Part shown: one piece after another, positions 6,675 to 13,962 of the stretch
Position numbering within the stretch: the first letter of the stretch is position 1
Layout of the letters: each line of letters opens with the position of its first letter
Source of the DNA: DATKXO01 sp035528995
GTDB lineage: Bacteria; Planctomycetota; Phycisphaerae; UBA1845
Direction: 5' to 3'
DNA length: 18,680 nucleotides
Assembly: GCA_035528995.1 (NCBI GenBank)
Contig: DATKXO010000291.1
Span: 1 to 18,680, forward strand
The notes under the pieces: model-generated
Told to the model about the DNA's origin: nothing
The model's input: the letters and a program-made list of their open reading frames with translations, nothing else
Databases searched by the model: none
Position numbers and translations under genes: made by a program

Positions 6675-8090
6675 TCAGAAGGGCGCCTCGCCCCCGTAGC
6701 CGACCGTCGAATCCGCCGTCGGACTGATGGCCAGGTTGTTGAACTGGGTCAGCGATCTGTTGAACTGCAGTTTGATCGTCTCGGTGGGCCCGTTCCGCTG
6801 CTTGGCGATGATCACTTCCGCGATGCCCTTCACCGACTGGTCTTCCGGTTTGAAGTACTCCTCGCGGTGCAGCAGCAGCACCACGTCCGCGTCCTGCTCG
6901 ATGGCCCCAGACTCACGCAGGTCGCTCATCCGCGGGCGGTTGCCCTCGCGGGACTCCGCCGCCCGGTTGAGCTGGGCCATGGCGATCACCGGGATGTTCA
7001 GCTCCCGGGCCAGGCCCTTCAGACCCCGGGATATGGCCGCGATCTCCTGCTGACGCGACTCCTGATGCATCGGCGAGTGCATGAGCTGCATGTAGTCCAC
7101 CAACACCGCCTGAATCTCGTACTGCCGGGCGAAGCGCCGGGCCTTGCTGCGCACCTCCAGCGCGGTCATCCCCGGCGTGTCGTCGATGTACAGCGGGGCC
7201 GGGGCCAGTTGCTCGCAGACCCAGCCCAACTGCCGGATGGCCTCTTCCGAGACCAGTCCCCGGCGGATGCGGTGCGAGCTGACCTTGCCACGCCCGCAAA
7301 GGATGCGCAGGGCGATCTGCTCCCGACTCATCTCCATCGAGAAGAACGCCACCGGTTTGTTGTTGTCCACCGCCAGGTGTTCCGCGATGTTCAGACCCAG
7401 CGCCGTCTTGCCCATGCTCGGCCGCCCGGCCACGATGATCAGGTCCCCGCGCTGCAGCCCGCTGGTCAGGTCGTCAAGCTCGTGGAAGCCGGTCGGCAGC
7501 CCGGTCAGGTAACCGCCTTCGCCCACTCGCGACTCGATCTGGCGGTAGACGACCGAGACCATGTCCCCCAGCGCCGAAGCCTGCCGGCTCACCCGCCGCT
7601 CGGTGACGGCGAACATCTTCTCCTCGGCCGCGTCGAAGATCGTGGCCGCATCCTCGCCCTGTGCGTAGGCGCTCTCGCCGATCTGCCCCACGCAGCCGAT
7701 CAGGTCCCGCAGCATGCCCTTGTCGCGAACGATCTTGGCGTAGTATTCGGCGTTGACCCAACTGCTGACGTTCTCGGCGCAGGCGACGATATACTCCTCT
7801 CCCCCGACCTCCTCGTATTGCCCGCGCCGGCGCAGTTCGTTGTTGACCACGATCAGGTCGATGGGTTCGTTGCGGTCGTACAGGTCCAGCAGCAGCTCGA
7901 ACAGGGCCCGGTTCTGGGGTCGATAGAACCAGTGCGACTCGCTGCGGTGGATGATCGGCAGCGCCGCTTCCACCGCCTGCCGGTCCAGCATCATCGAGCC
8001 GAGTGTGGCCATCTCGGCGTCGATGTCCTGCGGCGGGATGCGGCCCACGTCGACCGCTGCCTTCGCTTTACGCGTCGGGGCCGTAGCCAT
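6675..8090 (-). CDS. dnaB: Replicative DNA helicase DnaB
   Basis: 471 residues, a normal length. The N-terminal domain (about 17-120) begins with IPPQDIDAEMATLGSMML, the standard DnaB opening, and serves hexamer formation and primase binding. The C-terminal RecA-like ATPase starts near residue 190 (LTGLPTGFHELDDLTSGLQ). It has Walker A GRPSMGKT (222-229), the H1a region FFSMEMS, Walker B VLVDYMQL (329-336), and the late motifs LRESGAIEQDAD and KQRNGPTE. The protein unwinds DNA as a ring at the replication fork. ATG 8090 has GGAGG 9 nt upstream, located inside the end of rplI, whose stop overlaps this gene by 23 bp, so the two are likely translationally coupled. No intein is present. Confidence 0.97.
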   Translation of the reverse strand: MATAPTRKAKAAVDVGRIPPQDIDAEMATLGSMMLDRQAVEAALPIIHRSESHWFYRPQNRALFELLLDLYDRNEPIDLIVVNNELRRRGQYEEVGGEEYIVACAENVSSWVNAEYYAKIVRDKGMLRDLIGCVGQIGESAYAQGEDAATIFDAAEEKMFAVTERRVSRQASALGDMVSVVYRQIESRVGEGGYLTGLPTGFHELDDLTSGLQRGDLIIVAGRPSMGKTALGLNIAEHLAVDNNKPVAFFSMEMSREQIALRILCGRGKVSSHRIRRGLVSEEAIRQLGWVCEQLAPAPLYIDDTPGMTALEVRSKARRFARQYEIQAVLVDYMQLMHSPMHQESRQQEIAAISRGLKGLARELNIPVIAMAQLNRAAESREGNRPRMSDLRESGAIEQDADVVLLLHREEYFKPEDQSVKGIAEVIIAKQRNGPTETIKLQFNRSLTQFNNLAISPTADSTVGYGGEAPF

Positions 8091-8592
8091 CCGCGCCTGC
8101 CTCCCTGCCGGCGTCCTCGTCGTCCTCTTCCGTCTCCGCGGCCGTGCCCCTCGAGCGCACCACCCAGACCTTCACCTCCGCGACGATGTCGTCGGCCAAC
8201 CGCACCTCCACCGGGACGTTGTCCAGCCGGCGGATGGGCGAGTGCAGATTGACCTGGGCGGTCTCGACACTGTGTCCCTCCTCGCGGAGAGCTGCCGCGA
8301 TCTCACGTGGGCCCACCGAGCCGTACAGCACACCCTCCTCGTTGGCCGCCGCGGCGATGGTCACCTCGACCGTTCGGAGTGTCTCGGCCAGAGCCATCTG
8401 GGCCTCGTGTACGCTGCGGCGCCGTCCCTCGGCCTTCTTGCGTTCCTCGGCCAGGGCGCGAATGTTCGCCTCGGTCGGCTCGGTGGCCAGGTGCTGCGGC
8501 AGCAGATAGTTGCGGGCGTAGCCGTCCGAAACCTCCACCACGTCGCCGACGATTCCGAGCCGCGAGATGTCCGTCTTCAGCAATAGCTTCAT
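8068..8592 (-). CDS. rplI: 50S ribosomal protein L9
   Basis: 174 residues from ATG 8592. The N-terminal 23S rRNA-binding domain is clear: MKLLLKTDISRLGIVGDVVE, then VSDGYARNYLLPQHLA. A long connecting helix (NIRALAEERKKAEGRRR) leads to the C-terminal domain with GVLYGSVGPREIAAAL. The protein is about 25 residues longer than the usual ~150 because of an acidic tail (AAETEEDDEDAGREA). An upstream in-frame extension to 8700 is open but lacks family similarity. The start follows a weak purine-rich site (AGAGAAG). Genes on either side are ssb (249 bp away) and dnaB (overlapping). Confidence 0.96.
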   Translation of the reverse strand: MKLLLKTDISRLGIVGDVVEVSDGYARNYLLPQHLATEPTEANIRALAEERKKAEGRRRSVHEAQMALAETLRTVEVTIAAAANEEGVLYGSVGPREIAAALREEGHSVETAQVNLHSPIRRLDNVPVEVRLADDIVAEVKVWVVRSRGTAAETEEDDEDAGREAGADGYGPDA

Positions 8593-8841
8593 GTTCTGCT
8601 TCTCTTTGTTCCGGGGCCGGCAACGCCGCGTGGTCACCGCCCGAGTATAACCGATAATCTTCCCTGCGTGGACCGACGAACGAGATCGCCGACGCCTCAT
8701 CCACCCATTCGGCCAGCCCCACAGCGTTCCTCTCAGGGCACCGCCGAGCGACTAGCTCAAGGGCCTTATGAAGATGCGGCGGCGGCGAGGGCTGTTGAGA
8801 ATCGCCGTCCAACGGCCCGGTCACAGCTCCAAAAAAAACAC
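8593..8841 (-). other. Gap where rpsR would be expected
   Basis: In the widespread rpsF-ssb-rpsR-rplI order, S18 sits between ssb and rplI. This 249-bp gap encodes no S18-like peptide in any frame that I can see. It holds a T-tract just after ssb and a candidate -10 box before rplI. Confidence 0.6.
8644..8672 (-). promoter_or_regulatory. Candidate internal promoter for rplI-dnaB
   Basis: Minus-strand TATACT (8644-8649, 5 of 6) lies about 50 bp before rplI. The -35 position at 17-bp spacing reads TCCACG, a poor match. It is plausible as an internal promoter given the T-tract behind ssb, but weak. Confidence 0.3.
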
Positions 8842-8868
8842 CTAGAACGGGATATCACCGTCCGTGTT
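8831..8868 (-). terminator. Possible weak intrinsic terminator after ssb
   Basis: On the minus strand, AACAC (8864-8868) can pair with GTGTT (8837-8841), followed directly by a run of eight T (8831-8838). An inner 4-bp pairing (CGGT-type bases near 8847 and 8858) is possible. The outer stem is short and lies partly within the ssb stop region, so at most it would attenuate transcription. Confidence 0.3.
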
Positions 8869-9309
8869 GCCCGGCGGTGGACCGTAGTCGTCTTCCGGCG
8901 GTGGTCCGCCGGCGTCAGGCGGTGCGCCTCCCGGACGACCCGCCGCGGCCGGCGCCGGACGTTCTCCGTCGGCCGCTGCCCGACCGCCGAGAAACTGAAA
9001 CCGTTCGCCGACCACCTCCAGCTTGCTGCGCCGTTGTCCCTCCTGGCTGGTCCACTGGCTGTAGTGCAGCCGCCCTTCCAGCAGCAGCGGGCGACCCTTG
9101 CGCATGTACTGGTTGAGCGTCTCGGCCTGGCGCCCGAAGACCGTGCAGTCCACGAAGCAGGTGTCCTCTTGCGTGTTGCCCTGCTGGTCGCGCCACTGGC
9201 GGTTGATGGCCATGCCGAACTTACAGATCGCGGTGTTGCTCGGCGTGTAGGAGAGTTCCGGGTCGCGCGTCAGATTACCGGCCAGAATGACACGGTTGTA
9301 GTTGGCCAT
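8842..9309 (-). CDS. ssb: Single-stranded DNA-binding protein
   Basis: 155 residues. An OB-fold occupies residues 1-~108, starting NYNRVILAGNLTRDPELSYT and including KFGMAINRQW, FVDCTVFGRQAE and KGRPLLLEGRLHYSQW. A Gly/Pro/Ala-rich linker of about 40 residues leads to the acidic tip ending GDIPF, the partner-docking tail of bacterial SSBs (usually DDIPF). The protein coats single-stranded DNA during replication and repair. ATG 9309 is preceded by GGGAG at 7 nt. It lies 31 bp downstream of rpsF, in the classic rpsF-ssb pairing. Confidence 0.97.
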   Translation of the reverse strand: MANYNRVILAGNLTRDPELSYTPSNTAICKFGMAINRQWRDQQGNTQEDTCFVDCTVFGRQAETLNQYMRKGRPLLLEGRLHYSQWTSQEGQRRSKLEVVGERFQFLGGRAAADGERPAPAAAGRPGGAPPDAGGPPPEDDYGPPPGNTDGDIPF

Positions 9310-9340
9310 GGTTAGACTCCCGTGCTAGGGGTCCACGGTT

Positions 9341-9892
9341 CTAGTCGATCTTGTCCGGTGCGTCTTGCAGATCCGGCTCGACGGCGTCGGCAGTTGCCGG
9401 TGCGGCCACCGGGACCTCGACCGGTGCGACGGCGTCCTCCGTTTCATCGGGCTCGGCGTCGGGTTCTTCGGTGACACCCGGCTCGGCCTCGGCGCCCGCT
9501 CGGTCCTTCTCCGGGGTCTGTGCCGTGGGCTGGGGCTGCGGCTCACCAGGGCCCCGGGTCGTCGCGGCCGGGCGAGAGGGATAGGTCGCCTCCATGTCCT
9601 CGATGGTCATGTGCTCCGCCCGCAGGACCAGAAGCCGCAGCATCGGCTCCGACAGCTGCGCGTCGCGCTCCATCCCGGTGATGCTGTTCGGGTCGGCCCG
9701 GAAGAAGGTCAGCACGTAGCACCCCCGCTTGTGCCCCTTGATCTCGTAGGCCAGCTTCCGCTCGTCCCACTTCCTGCACATCACGATTTCTGCGCCGGCC
9801 CGCTCCATCACACGCCGCACCTCCTGCTCCACCCTTTCAAAGTCGGTGGCGAAGGTGCTGTCGAAAAGGAACATGCCTTCGTAGGTCTTCAA
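9341..9892 (-). CDS. rpsF: 30S ribosomal protein S6 with a long acidic tail
   Basis: 183 residues from a TTG start. The first ~95 residues are standard S6: MKTYEGMFLFDS, EIVMCRKWDERKLAYEIKGH, KRGCYVLTFFRADPNSI, and RLLVLRAEHM. The start codon reads TTG at 9892, yet the N-terminus matches the family exactly and the Shine-Dalgarno sequence is near perfect. About 85 extra residues rich in Glu, Asp, Pro and Ala follow the fold (most S6 proteins are 95-140 residues); they are probably disordered. In other bacteria S6 binds S18 on the small-subunit platform, and S18 is not encoded here. It lies 55 bp after pth. Confidence 0.95.
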   Translation of the reverse strand: MKTYEGMFLFDSTFATDFERVEQEVRRVMERAGAEIVMCRKWDERKLAYEIKGHKRGCYVLTFFRADPNSITGMERDAQLSEPMLRLLVLRAEHMTIEDMEATYPSRPAATTRGPGEPQPQPTAQTPEKDRAGAEAEPGVTEEPDAEPDETEDAVAPVEVPVAAPATADAVEPDLQDAPDKID

Positions 9893-9898
9893 GTCGGC

Positions 9899-9906
9899 TC
9901 ACCTCC
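9899..9906 (-). promoter_or_regulatory. Near-perfect Shine-Dalgarno for the TTG start of rpsF
   Basis: GGAGGTGA on the minus strand, 6 nt before TTG 9892. Such a strong site offsets the rare start codon and confirms it. Confidence 0.75.
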
Positions 9907-9947
9907 CGGCCGCCGCCCAGCGGCCTTTGCTGTTTGGTTCTGCGAAC

Positions 9948-10559
9948 CTAGTTTGTTCTCTCATCGTTCGTCTCGGGACCGGCTTTCGCGTCCCGCCCGT
10001 TTGGATCGGCGTTGTACTCATTCATCGCCGTCTCGACGCCCCGGGCAACCCAACACACCGCCGCGTCGGCCGCCCGCTCGCAGGCCGCCCCCATCGCCAC
10101 CGCGTCGGACTCCGCAAAACGCGACAGCACCCACGAGACCGGATCACCCAGCGGCGGATCGATCCCCACCCGCAAGCGGGCGAACGCCTCCGTCCCCAGC
10201 CGGTCCACGATGTCCTGCATCCCCTTGTGCCCCCCCGCGCTGCCCCAGGGCCGCAGCCGCAGTCTGCCCAGCGGCAGGGCCAGGTCGTCGGAGATCACCA
10301 GCAGGTCGGCCGGTTCGATGCGGTAGAATCGTTCCGCCGCCAGCACGGCCTGCCCGCTGCGGTTCATGAACGTGGTCGGCTTCATCAGAACCGCCTGTTC
10401 CTCACCGATCGAGCCCCGGGCGAACCACGCGTGGAACTTCTCGGTCCTCAGCTCGACGCCGATCCGACGGGCCAACACATCGACGACCCGATAGCCGACG
10501 TTGTGCCGCGTCCCATCGTACTTGGCGCCCGGGTTGCCCAGTCCGACAATCAGTTTCAA
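9948..10559 (-). CDS. pth: Peptidyl-tRNA hydrolase
   Basis: 203 residues from a TTG start at 10559. The N-terminus MKLIVGLGNPG is the family hallmark and has AGAAGG 8 nt upstream. Active-site elements are present: N9 in GLGNPG, catalytic H19 in GTRHNVGY, MNRSG (65-69), the aspartate of SDDLALPLG (D91/D92), and GSAGGHKGM (106-114). The enzyme releases peptides from prematurely dissociated peptidyl-tRNA in the cytoplasm. The last ~20 residues are a polar tail. It lies 28 bp after rplY; the ctc-pth order is the same as in Bacillus. Confidence 0.96.
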   Translation of the reverse strand: MKLIVGLGNPGAKYDGTRHNVGYRVVDVLARRIGVELRTEKFHAWFARGSIGEEQAVLMKPTTFMNRSGQAVLAAERFYRIEPADLLVISDDLALPLGRLRLRPWGSAGGHKGMQDIVDRLGTEAFARLRVGIDPPLGDPVSWVLSRFAESDAVAMGAACERAADAAVCWVARGVETAMNEYNADPNGRDAKAGPETNDERTN

Positions 10560-10567
10560 CGAGCGGG

Positions 10568-10573
10568 CCTTCT
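10568..10573 (-). promoter_or_regulatory. Ribosome binding site for the TTG start of pth
   Basis: AGAAGG on the minus strand, 8 nt before TTG 10559. It supports TTG as the true initiation codon; no ATG or GTG preserves the conserved N-terminus. Confidence 0.65.
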
Positions 10574-10587
10574 GCTGGGCGGGCGGA

Positions 10588-11238
10588 TCACTTCCCGCCC
10601 TTGGGGGTCTCCTCTTCCTCCTTCTTGCCGCGTCCGATCACCTCGGGCTGGGCGGCCTCCTCTGCCGCCGGCGCCTCTTCCTCCTCGACCTCGACGGCCA
10701 GCAGCCGGACGGTCGCCACCCGCTCCTCCGGCGAGACGGTCGTTTTCACGCCGGGCGGCAACTTCAGGTCCTTGACCAACAGCGAATCGCCGATCCCCAA
10801 CGGCATCACGCTCGGGCGCAGCGTCTCCGGGATCGCGATCATCAGACACTCCACCTCCAGGCTGTTGAGGTGTTGTTCCAGGACGCCGCCGTCGGCCACC
10901 CCCTTCGGCGTGCCCCGCAGTTCGATGCCCACCTCGACGGTGACGGTCTCGTGAACGTCCACCCGCATCAGATCCAGGTGAATCGGAGTCGTGCCCAGAT
11001 GGTCGTACTGAACCGACTTGATCAGGTATTGAGTCTCCTTCTCCTCCAGCTTCACGGTCAGCACCCGGGCGCCGTGCTGCAGTTCGACCTCGACCTCGTG
11101 CGCCGACAGGGCCACCGACTCGGGAGCCTCGCCGTGCCCGTAGATGATGGCCGGAAGCTTCCCTTCGTTGCGTATGCGGCGGGCGTGCCGAGTCCCCACT
11201 CGCACGCGACGAACGCCTTCGAGCGTTACGGTCTCCAT
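10588..11238 (-). CDS. rplY: 50S ribosomal protein L25, general stress (Ctc) form
   Basis: 216 residues from ATG 11238, with AAGGA 6 nt upstream; an open extension to 11271 is less likely. The N-terminal 5S rRNA-binding L25 domain (1-~95) includes the RRIRNEGKLPAIIYGHGEAP segment and ends near HLDLMRV. A second beta-rich domain typical of the long CTC/TL5 form follows (VEVGIELRGTPKGV, GGVLEQHLNSLEVECL). The tail is highly charged, with runs of Glu and a KKEEEETPKGGK end. It binds 5S rRNA in the central protuberance. Its position between prs and pth is the conserved glmU-prs-ctc-pth order. Confidence 0.95.
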   Translation of the reverse strand: METVTLEGVRRVRVGTRHARRIRNEGKLPAIIYGHGEAPESVALSAHEVEVELQHGARVLTVKLEEKETQYLIKSVQYDHLGTTPIHLDLMRVDVHETVTVEVGIELRGTPKGVADGGVLEQHLNSLEVECLMIAIPETLRPSVMPLGIGDSLLVKDLKLPPGVKTTVSPEERVATVRLLAVEVEEEEAPAAEEAAQPEVIGRGKKEEEETPKGGK

Positions 11239-11286
11239 GATTGGTCCTTCTCCATTTCCTGCCGCCGGCACCGGCCGGCGGTGCGC

Positions 11287-12267
11287 CTACTGAAACAGGG
11301 CACTGATCGACCGGTGTTCGTGAATCCGTCGAATCGCCTCGCCCATCAAGTCTGAAACCGACAGAACGTGCAGGTTCTTGACCTTCTCACGCGCCGAGTC
11401 CTGCAGCGGCACCGTGTCGGTCACGCAAATGGCCCGAAGATCGGCCGCTGCCAGCCGTTCAAAGGCCGGACCCGCCAACACCGCGTGCGTCGCGCCCACG
11501 AAAACGTCCAGCGCGCCGTGCTTGCGAACCAGGTTGGCCGCCTCGCACACCGTGCCCGCCGTCGTGATCATGTCGTCGAAGATCAGCACGTTGCGCCCCT
11601 TGACTTCGCCGATAATGGTGATCGCCTCGGCCCGGTCGCCGCTGATGCGCCGTTTGTCGATGATGGCCATGTCTGCGTTCAGCCGCGTCGCGTAAGCCGT
11701 GGCCGTCTTCAGGTTCCCAACGTCCGGCGACACCACCGACGCATTGGGGATCGCCAGCGCCTTGAAGTGCTCCGCCAGCACCGGCATCGCCGTCAGGTGG
11801 TCCACCGGGATGTCGAAGAAACCCTGGATCTGGTCCGCGTGCAGGTCCATGGTCAGCACGCGGTCCGCGCCCGCCTCGACGATCAGGTTGGCCACCAGCT
11901 TGGCCGTGATCGGCGTCCGTCCCTCGGACTTGCGGTCCTGCCGGGCATACCCGAAGTACGGGATCACGGCCGTTATCCGCGCCGCCGACGCACGCCGCAT
12001 ACAGTCCATGAAAATCAGCAGCTCCATCAGGTTACGGTCCACCGGCGGGCAGGTGGATTGCACCACGAAGCAGTCGTACCCCCGGACGTCGTCCTCCAGC
12101 TTGATCCGCGTCTCGCCGTCCGGAAAGGTGTCCACCACTGCCTTGCCCACCGGCAGGCCCAGCGAAGTGCAGATCTTCTCGGTCAAGTGCCTCGAGCTTC
12201 TGCCCGGGAACACCTTCAACTCGCCAATGTTCCGCCCGCTGTCGTAGTGGCCGTCCTTCGATGTCAT
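11287..12267 (-). CDS. prs: Ribose-phosphate pyrophosphokinase (PRPP synthetase)
   Basis: 326 residues from ATG 12267. This start overlaps the glmU stop as ATGA and is preferred over an open extension to 12309 lacking similarity. Family features are LKVFPGRSSRHLTEKI near the N-terminus, FPDGETRIKLEDDVRG, IPYFGYARQDRKSEGRTPI (nucleotide loop), and the class signature DRVLTMDLHADQIQGFFDIP. The ribose-5-phosphate loop FDDMITTAGT is followed by the catalytic-loop region DKRRISG. The enzyme makes PRPP for nucleotide, His and Trp synthesis. It lies between glmU and rplY; the 4-bp overlap with glmU indicates translational coupling. Confidence 0.96.
   Translation of the reverse strand: MTSKDGHYDSGRNIGELKVFPGRSSRHLTEKICTSLGLPVGKAVVDTFPDGETRIKLEDDVRGYDCFVVQSTCPPVDRNLMELLIFMDCMRRASAARITAVIPYFGYARQDRKSEGRTPITAKLVANLIVEAGADRVLTMDLHADQIQGFFDIPVDHLTAMPVLAEHFKALAIPNASVVSPDVGNLKTATAYATRLNADMAIIDKRRISGDRAEAITIIGEVKGRNVLIFDDMITTAGTVCEAANLVRKHGALDVFVGATHAVLAGPAFERLAAADLRAICVTDTVPLQDSAREKVKNLHVLSVSDLMGEAIRRIHEHRSISALFQ
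12264..12267 (-). other. ATGA stop/start overlap coupling glmU and prs
   Basis: The TGA of glmU (12264-12266) and the ATG of prs (12265-12267) share bases on the minus strand, the usual sign of re-initiation coupling. It also argues that the glmU stop is genuine. Confidence 0.75.
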
Positions 12268-13244
12268 TTCCCAGGCACTCCCGCCAGACCGGCCGAGGGA
12301 CCGACGCATCGGCCCGCCCCCAGTTGGTCGTCACTCCACAGACAGGCACCGGGGCCCACGCGGCAATCCGTGCCGATCCGCGCTCCGCCCTCGATGTAGC
12401 TGAACGGATAGATAATGGTCTCGGGACCGATCTCCGCACCGTGGTTGATCCACGTGCTCGACGGGTCCACGATGGTCACGCCGGCCTCCATCCACGCGCC
12501 CTGAATCCGATCCTGCATGACGCGGCTGATCTGCGCCAGGTCCGCTCGCGAGTTGATGCCCAACGCCTCGGCCGGTGGGACCGCCGGAATCGCACCGCCG
12601 CCCTGACCCCCCTCGATCAGGATGCGCACCGCGTCGGTCACGTAGTACTCGCCTTTGGCGTTGTCGTTGCCCACCTGATCCAGCGCCTCGAAGAGGCTCC
12701 GCCCGTTTCCGAAGCAGTAATAACTGATGTTCACCTCGCGGATATCGAGCTGCTGCCGCGTGCAGTCCCTGTGCTCCACGATCCCCGCAAGGGCGCCCGC
12801 TTCATTCCGCACGATCCGCCCGTAGCCGGACGGGTCCTCCAGAATCGTCGTCGCCAGCGTGATCGCGTCGCCGGTCCGGGCGCTCTCATCCAGAAGGCCC
12901 CGCAGCGTCGCACCCCGAACCAACGGCATGTCCGCCGCGATCACCAGCACCGGCCCCTCGTGCCCCGCCAACGCCGCCCGGCAGCATTGGGCCGCGTGCC
13001 CCGTGCCTCTCTGCTCGGCCTGCTCGACGAAGGCGCAACCCGCCCGGTCCGCAAAAGCCGCCCTGACCTGCTCCTTGCCGTAACCCACCACGATCAGGGA
13101 CCGTTCGACGCCGGCCTCCTCACACGCGTCCAGCACCCAGGCCAGCATCGGCCGACCGCAGATATCGTGCAGAACCTTCGGCAGGTCGCTCTTCATGCGG
13201 GTGCTCTTGCCCGCTGCCAGGATGACCGCCGCTACACCGCTCAT
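12264..13244 (-). CDS. glmU: GlmU uridylyltransferase half (N-acetylglucosamine-1-P uridylyltransferase), truncated form
   Basis: 326 residues against ~455 for bifunctional GlmU. The N-terminal nucleotidyltransferase is complete: VILAAGKSTRMKSDLPKVLH (one Gly of the usual GKGT replaced by Ser), EQRGTGHAAQ, the metal-site loop AADMPLV, GYGRIVRN, GIVEHRDC, NISYYCF, and GNDNAKGEYYVTDAV. The linker LGINSRADLAQ follows, then only about two coils of the left-handed beta helix (IYPFSYIEGGARIGTDCRVG). The acetyl-CoA-binding C-terminal domain with its catalytic His is absent. The stop overlaps the prs start as ATGA, so the short form looks fixed rather than a local frameshift. It should make UDP-GlcNAc from UTP and GlcNAc-1-P; a separate GlcN-1-P acetyltransferase would be needed. 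The start has only a weak GAG. Confidence 0.92.
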   Translation of the reverse strand: MSGVAAVILAAGKSTRMKSDLPKVLHDICGRPMLAWVLDACEEAGVERSLIVVGYGKEQVRAAFADRAGCAFVEQAEQRGTGHAAQCCRAALAGHEGPVLVIAADMPLVRGATLRGLLDESARTGDAITLATTILEDPSGYGRIVRNEAGALAGIVEHRDCTRQQLDIREVNISYYCFGNGRSLFEALDQVGNDNAKGEYYVTDAVRILIEGGQGGGAIPAVPPAEALGINSRADLAQISRVMQDRIQGAWMEAGVTIVDPSSTWINHGAEIGPETIIYPFSYIEGGARIGTDCRVGPGACLWSDDQLGAGRCVGPSAGLAGVPGK

Positions 13245-13343
13245 AGTAGACTCAAGTACCCTGCCTTGAAGCTAGCGAGTCCTTGCCCAACTCAGAACTC
13301 GCTACTCGCAACTCCGCAGCGCGTTTCGCCGTCTCCCACCCAT

Positions 13344-13414
13344 CTACCCGGCCAGGACTCGAACCTGGAACGCCAGGACCAAAACCTGGTGTGTTACCAT
13401 TACACCACCGGGTA
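13344..13414 (-). tRNA. tRNA-Gln (anticodon TTG)
   Basis: 71 nt that fold fully. The acceptor stem TACCCGG/CCGGGTA is 7 of 7 paired. The D arm GTGT/ACAC has the loop AATGGTA. The anticodon stem CCAGG/CCTGG has the loop TTTTGGT, placing TTG at 34-36. The variable loop is 4 nt, and the T arm CCAGG/CCTGG has TTCGAGT. The discriminator is G, and CCA is not encoded. It decodes CAA/CAG. It lies 99 bp upstream of glmU on the same strand and may share its transcript. Confidence 0.95.
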
Positions 13415-13962
13415 ATCGGCCGCCCGCCGTCAGACCAGTTCCACGCCGAATCTGCCGATTCACGAGCCGCGAACTTCATCGCGCGGCTTTTGTAGCCCCG
13501 GACACGCCGACTCGCGCGATGCCCAATCGGCATGAACGAACTGCAAACGGCATCAAACCGCCGCGCGCGAATCCGGCACAATCGGCATAGGTTGCCTAGG
13601 ATTGCCACAGGTGGATTGCGACTGTCGCCAACCCGGCGGCCACACGGAGGATGTGGACGCGGCTCAGTGCAACCCGACGCCGAGGCCTGAACTTCCCGCC
13701 GTCCCCCGATGCCCCCAGCCGCGTCAGCGGCCCCAGACCTCGGGAAGGAAGCCCATTGCTGAATCAGCCCGATCCAGGCCTAGACAGACTGCCCCTTCTC
13801 GCTTCGGGCGGTGGCGCGATCGGACCGACCCCCAGGCCGGGACCCCGTCCGCACCACGAAGGGCATACTCTAGTGGACCCACCCCCACCGGTCAACCACC
13901 CAAATTACGCGACCAGACTGGTGTTTGGGCGCCCTCAACAGCACATGGACCGCCCCTTCCGG
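13415..13962. other. Gene-poor stretch upstream of tRNA-Gln
   Basis: 548 bases with no convincing gene. The part next to the tRNA must contain the promoter of the tRNA-glmU operon on the minus strand, but no -35/-10 pair stands out. It holds one copy of the hairpin repeat (13452-13531). The rest (about 13580-13962) is GC-rich with Pro/Arg-type open frames on the + strand that look like chance, and I see nothing further in it. Confidence 0.45.
13452..13531 (+). repeat. Dispersed hairpin repeat, copy A
   Basis: An 80-bp sequence starting ctgccgattcacgagccgcg and ending acacgccgactcgc...cccaatcggc. It is repeated in the same orientation at 14921-15002 with scattered substitutions and a 2-nt length difference. 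It contains an inverted repeat, GCCGCGA 13466-13472 against TCGCGCGGC 13479-13487, closed by a 6-nt loop and followed by TTTT. Weaker similarity continues to about 13569. Confidence 0.75.

Noticed and set aside
6867..8252. A 461-codon open frame on the + strand opposite dnaB
   Set aside because: A shadow of dnaB codon bias; no domain, and it crosses the dnaB/rplI junction without regard to gene boundaries.
12032..12439. A possible frameshift hiding the GlmU acetyltransferase half
   Set aside because: The DNA beyond the glmU stop is already occupied by an intact prs with family-typical N-terminus, and none of the other frames there reads as further hexapeptide repeats.
12261..13415. A 384-codon + strand frame spanning glmU and the tRNA
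   Set aside because: It runs through the tRNA-Gln gene and is antisense to conserved GlmU motifs; composition is of the chance type.
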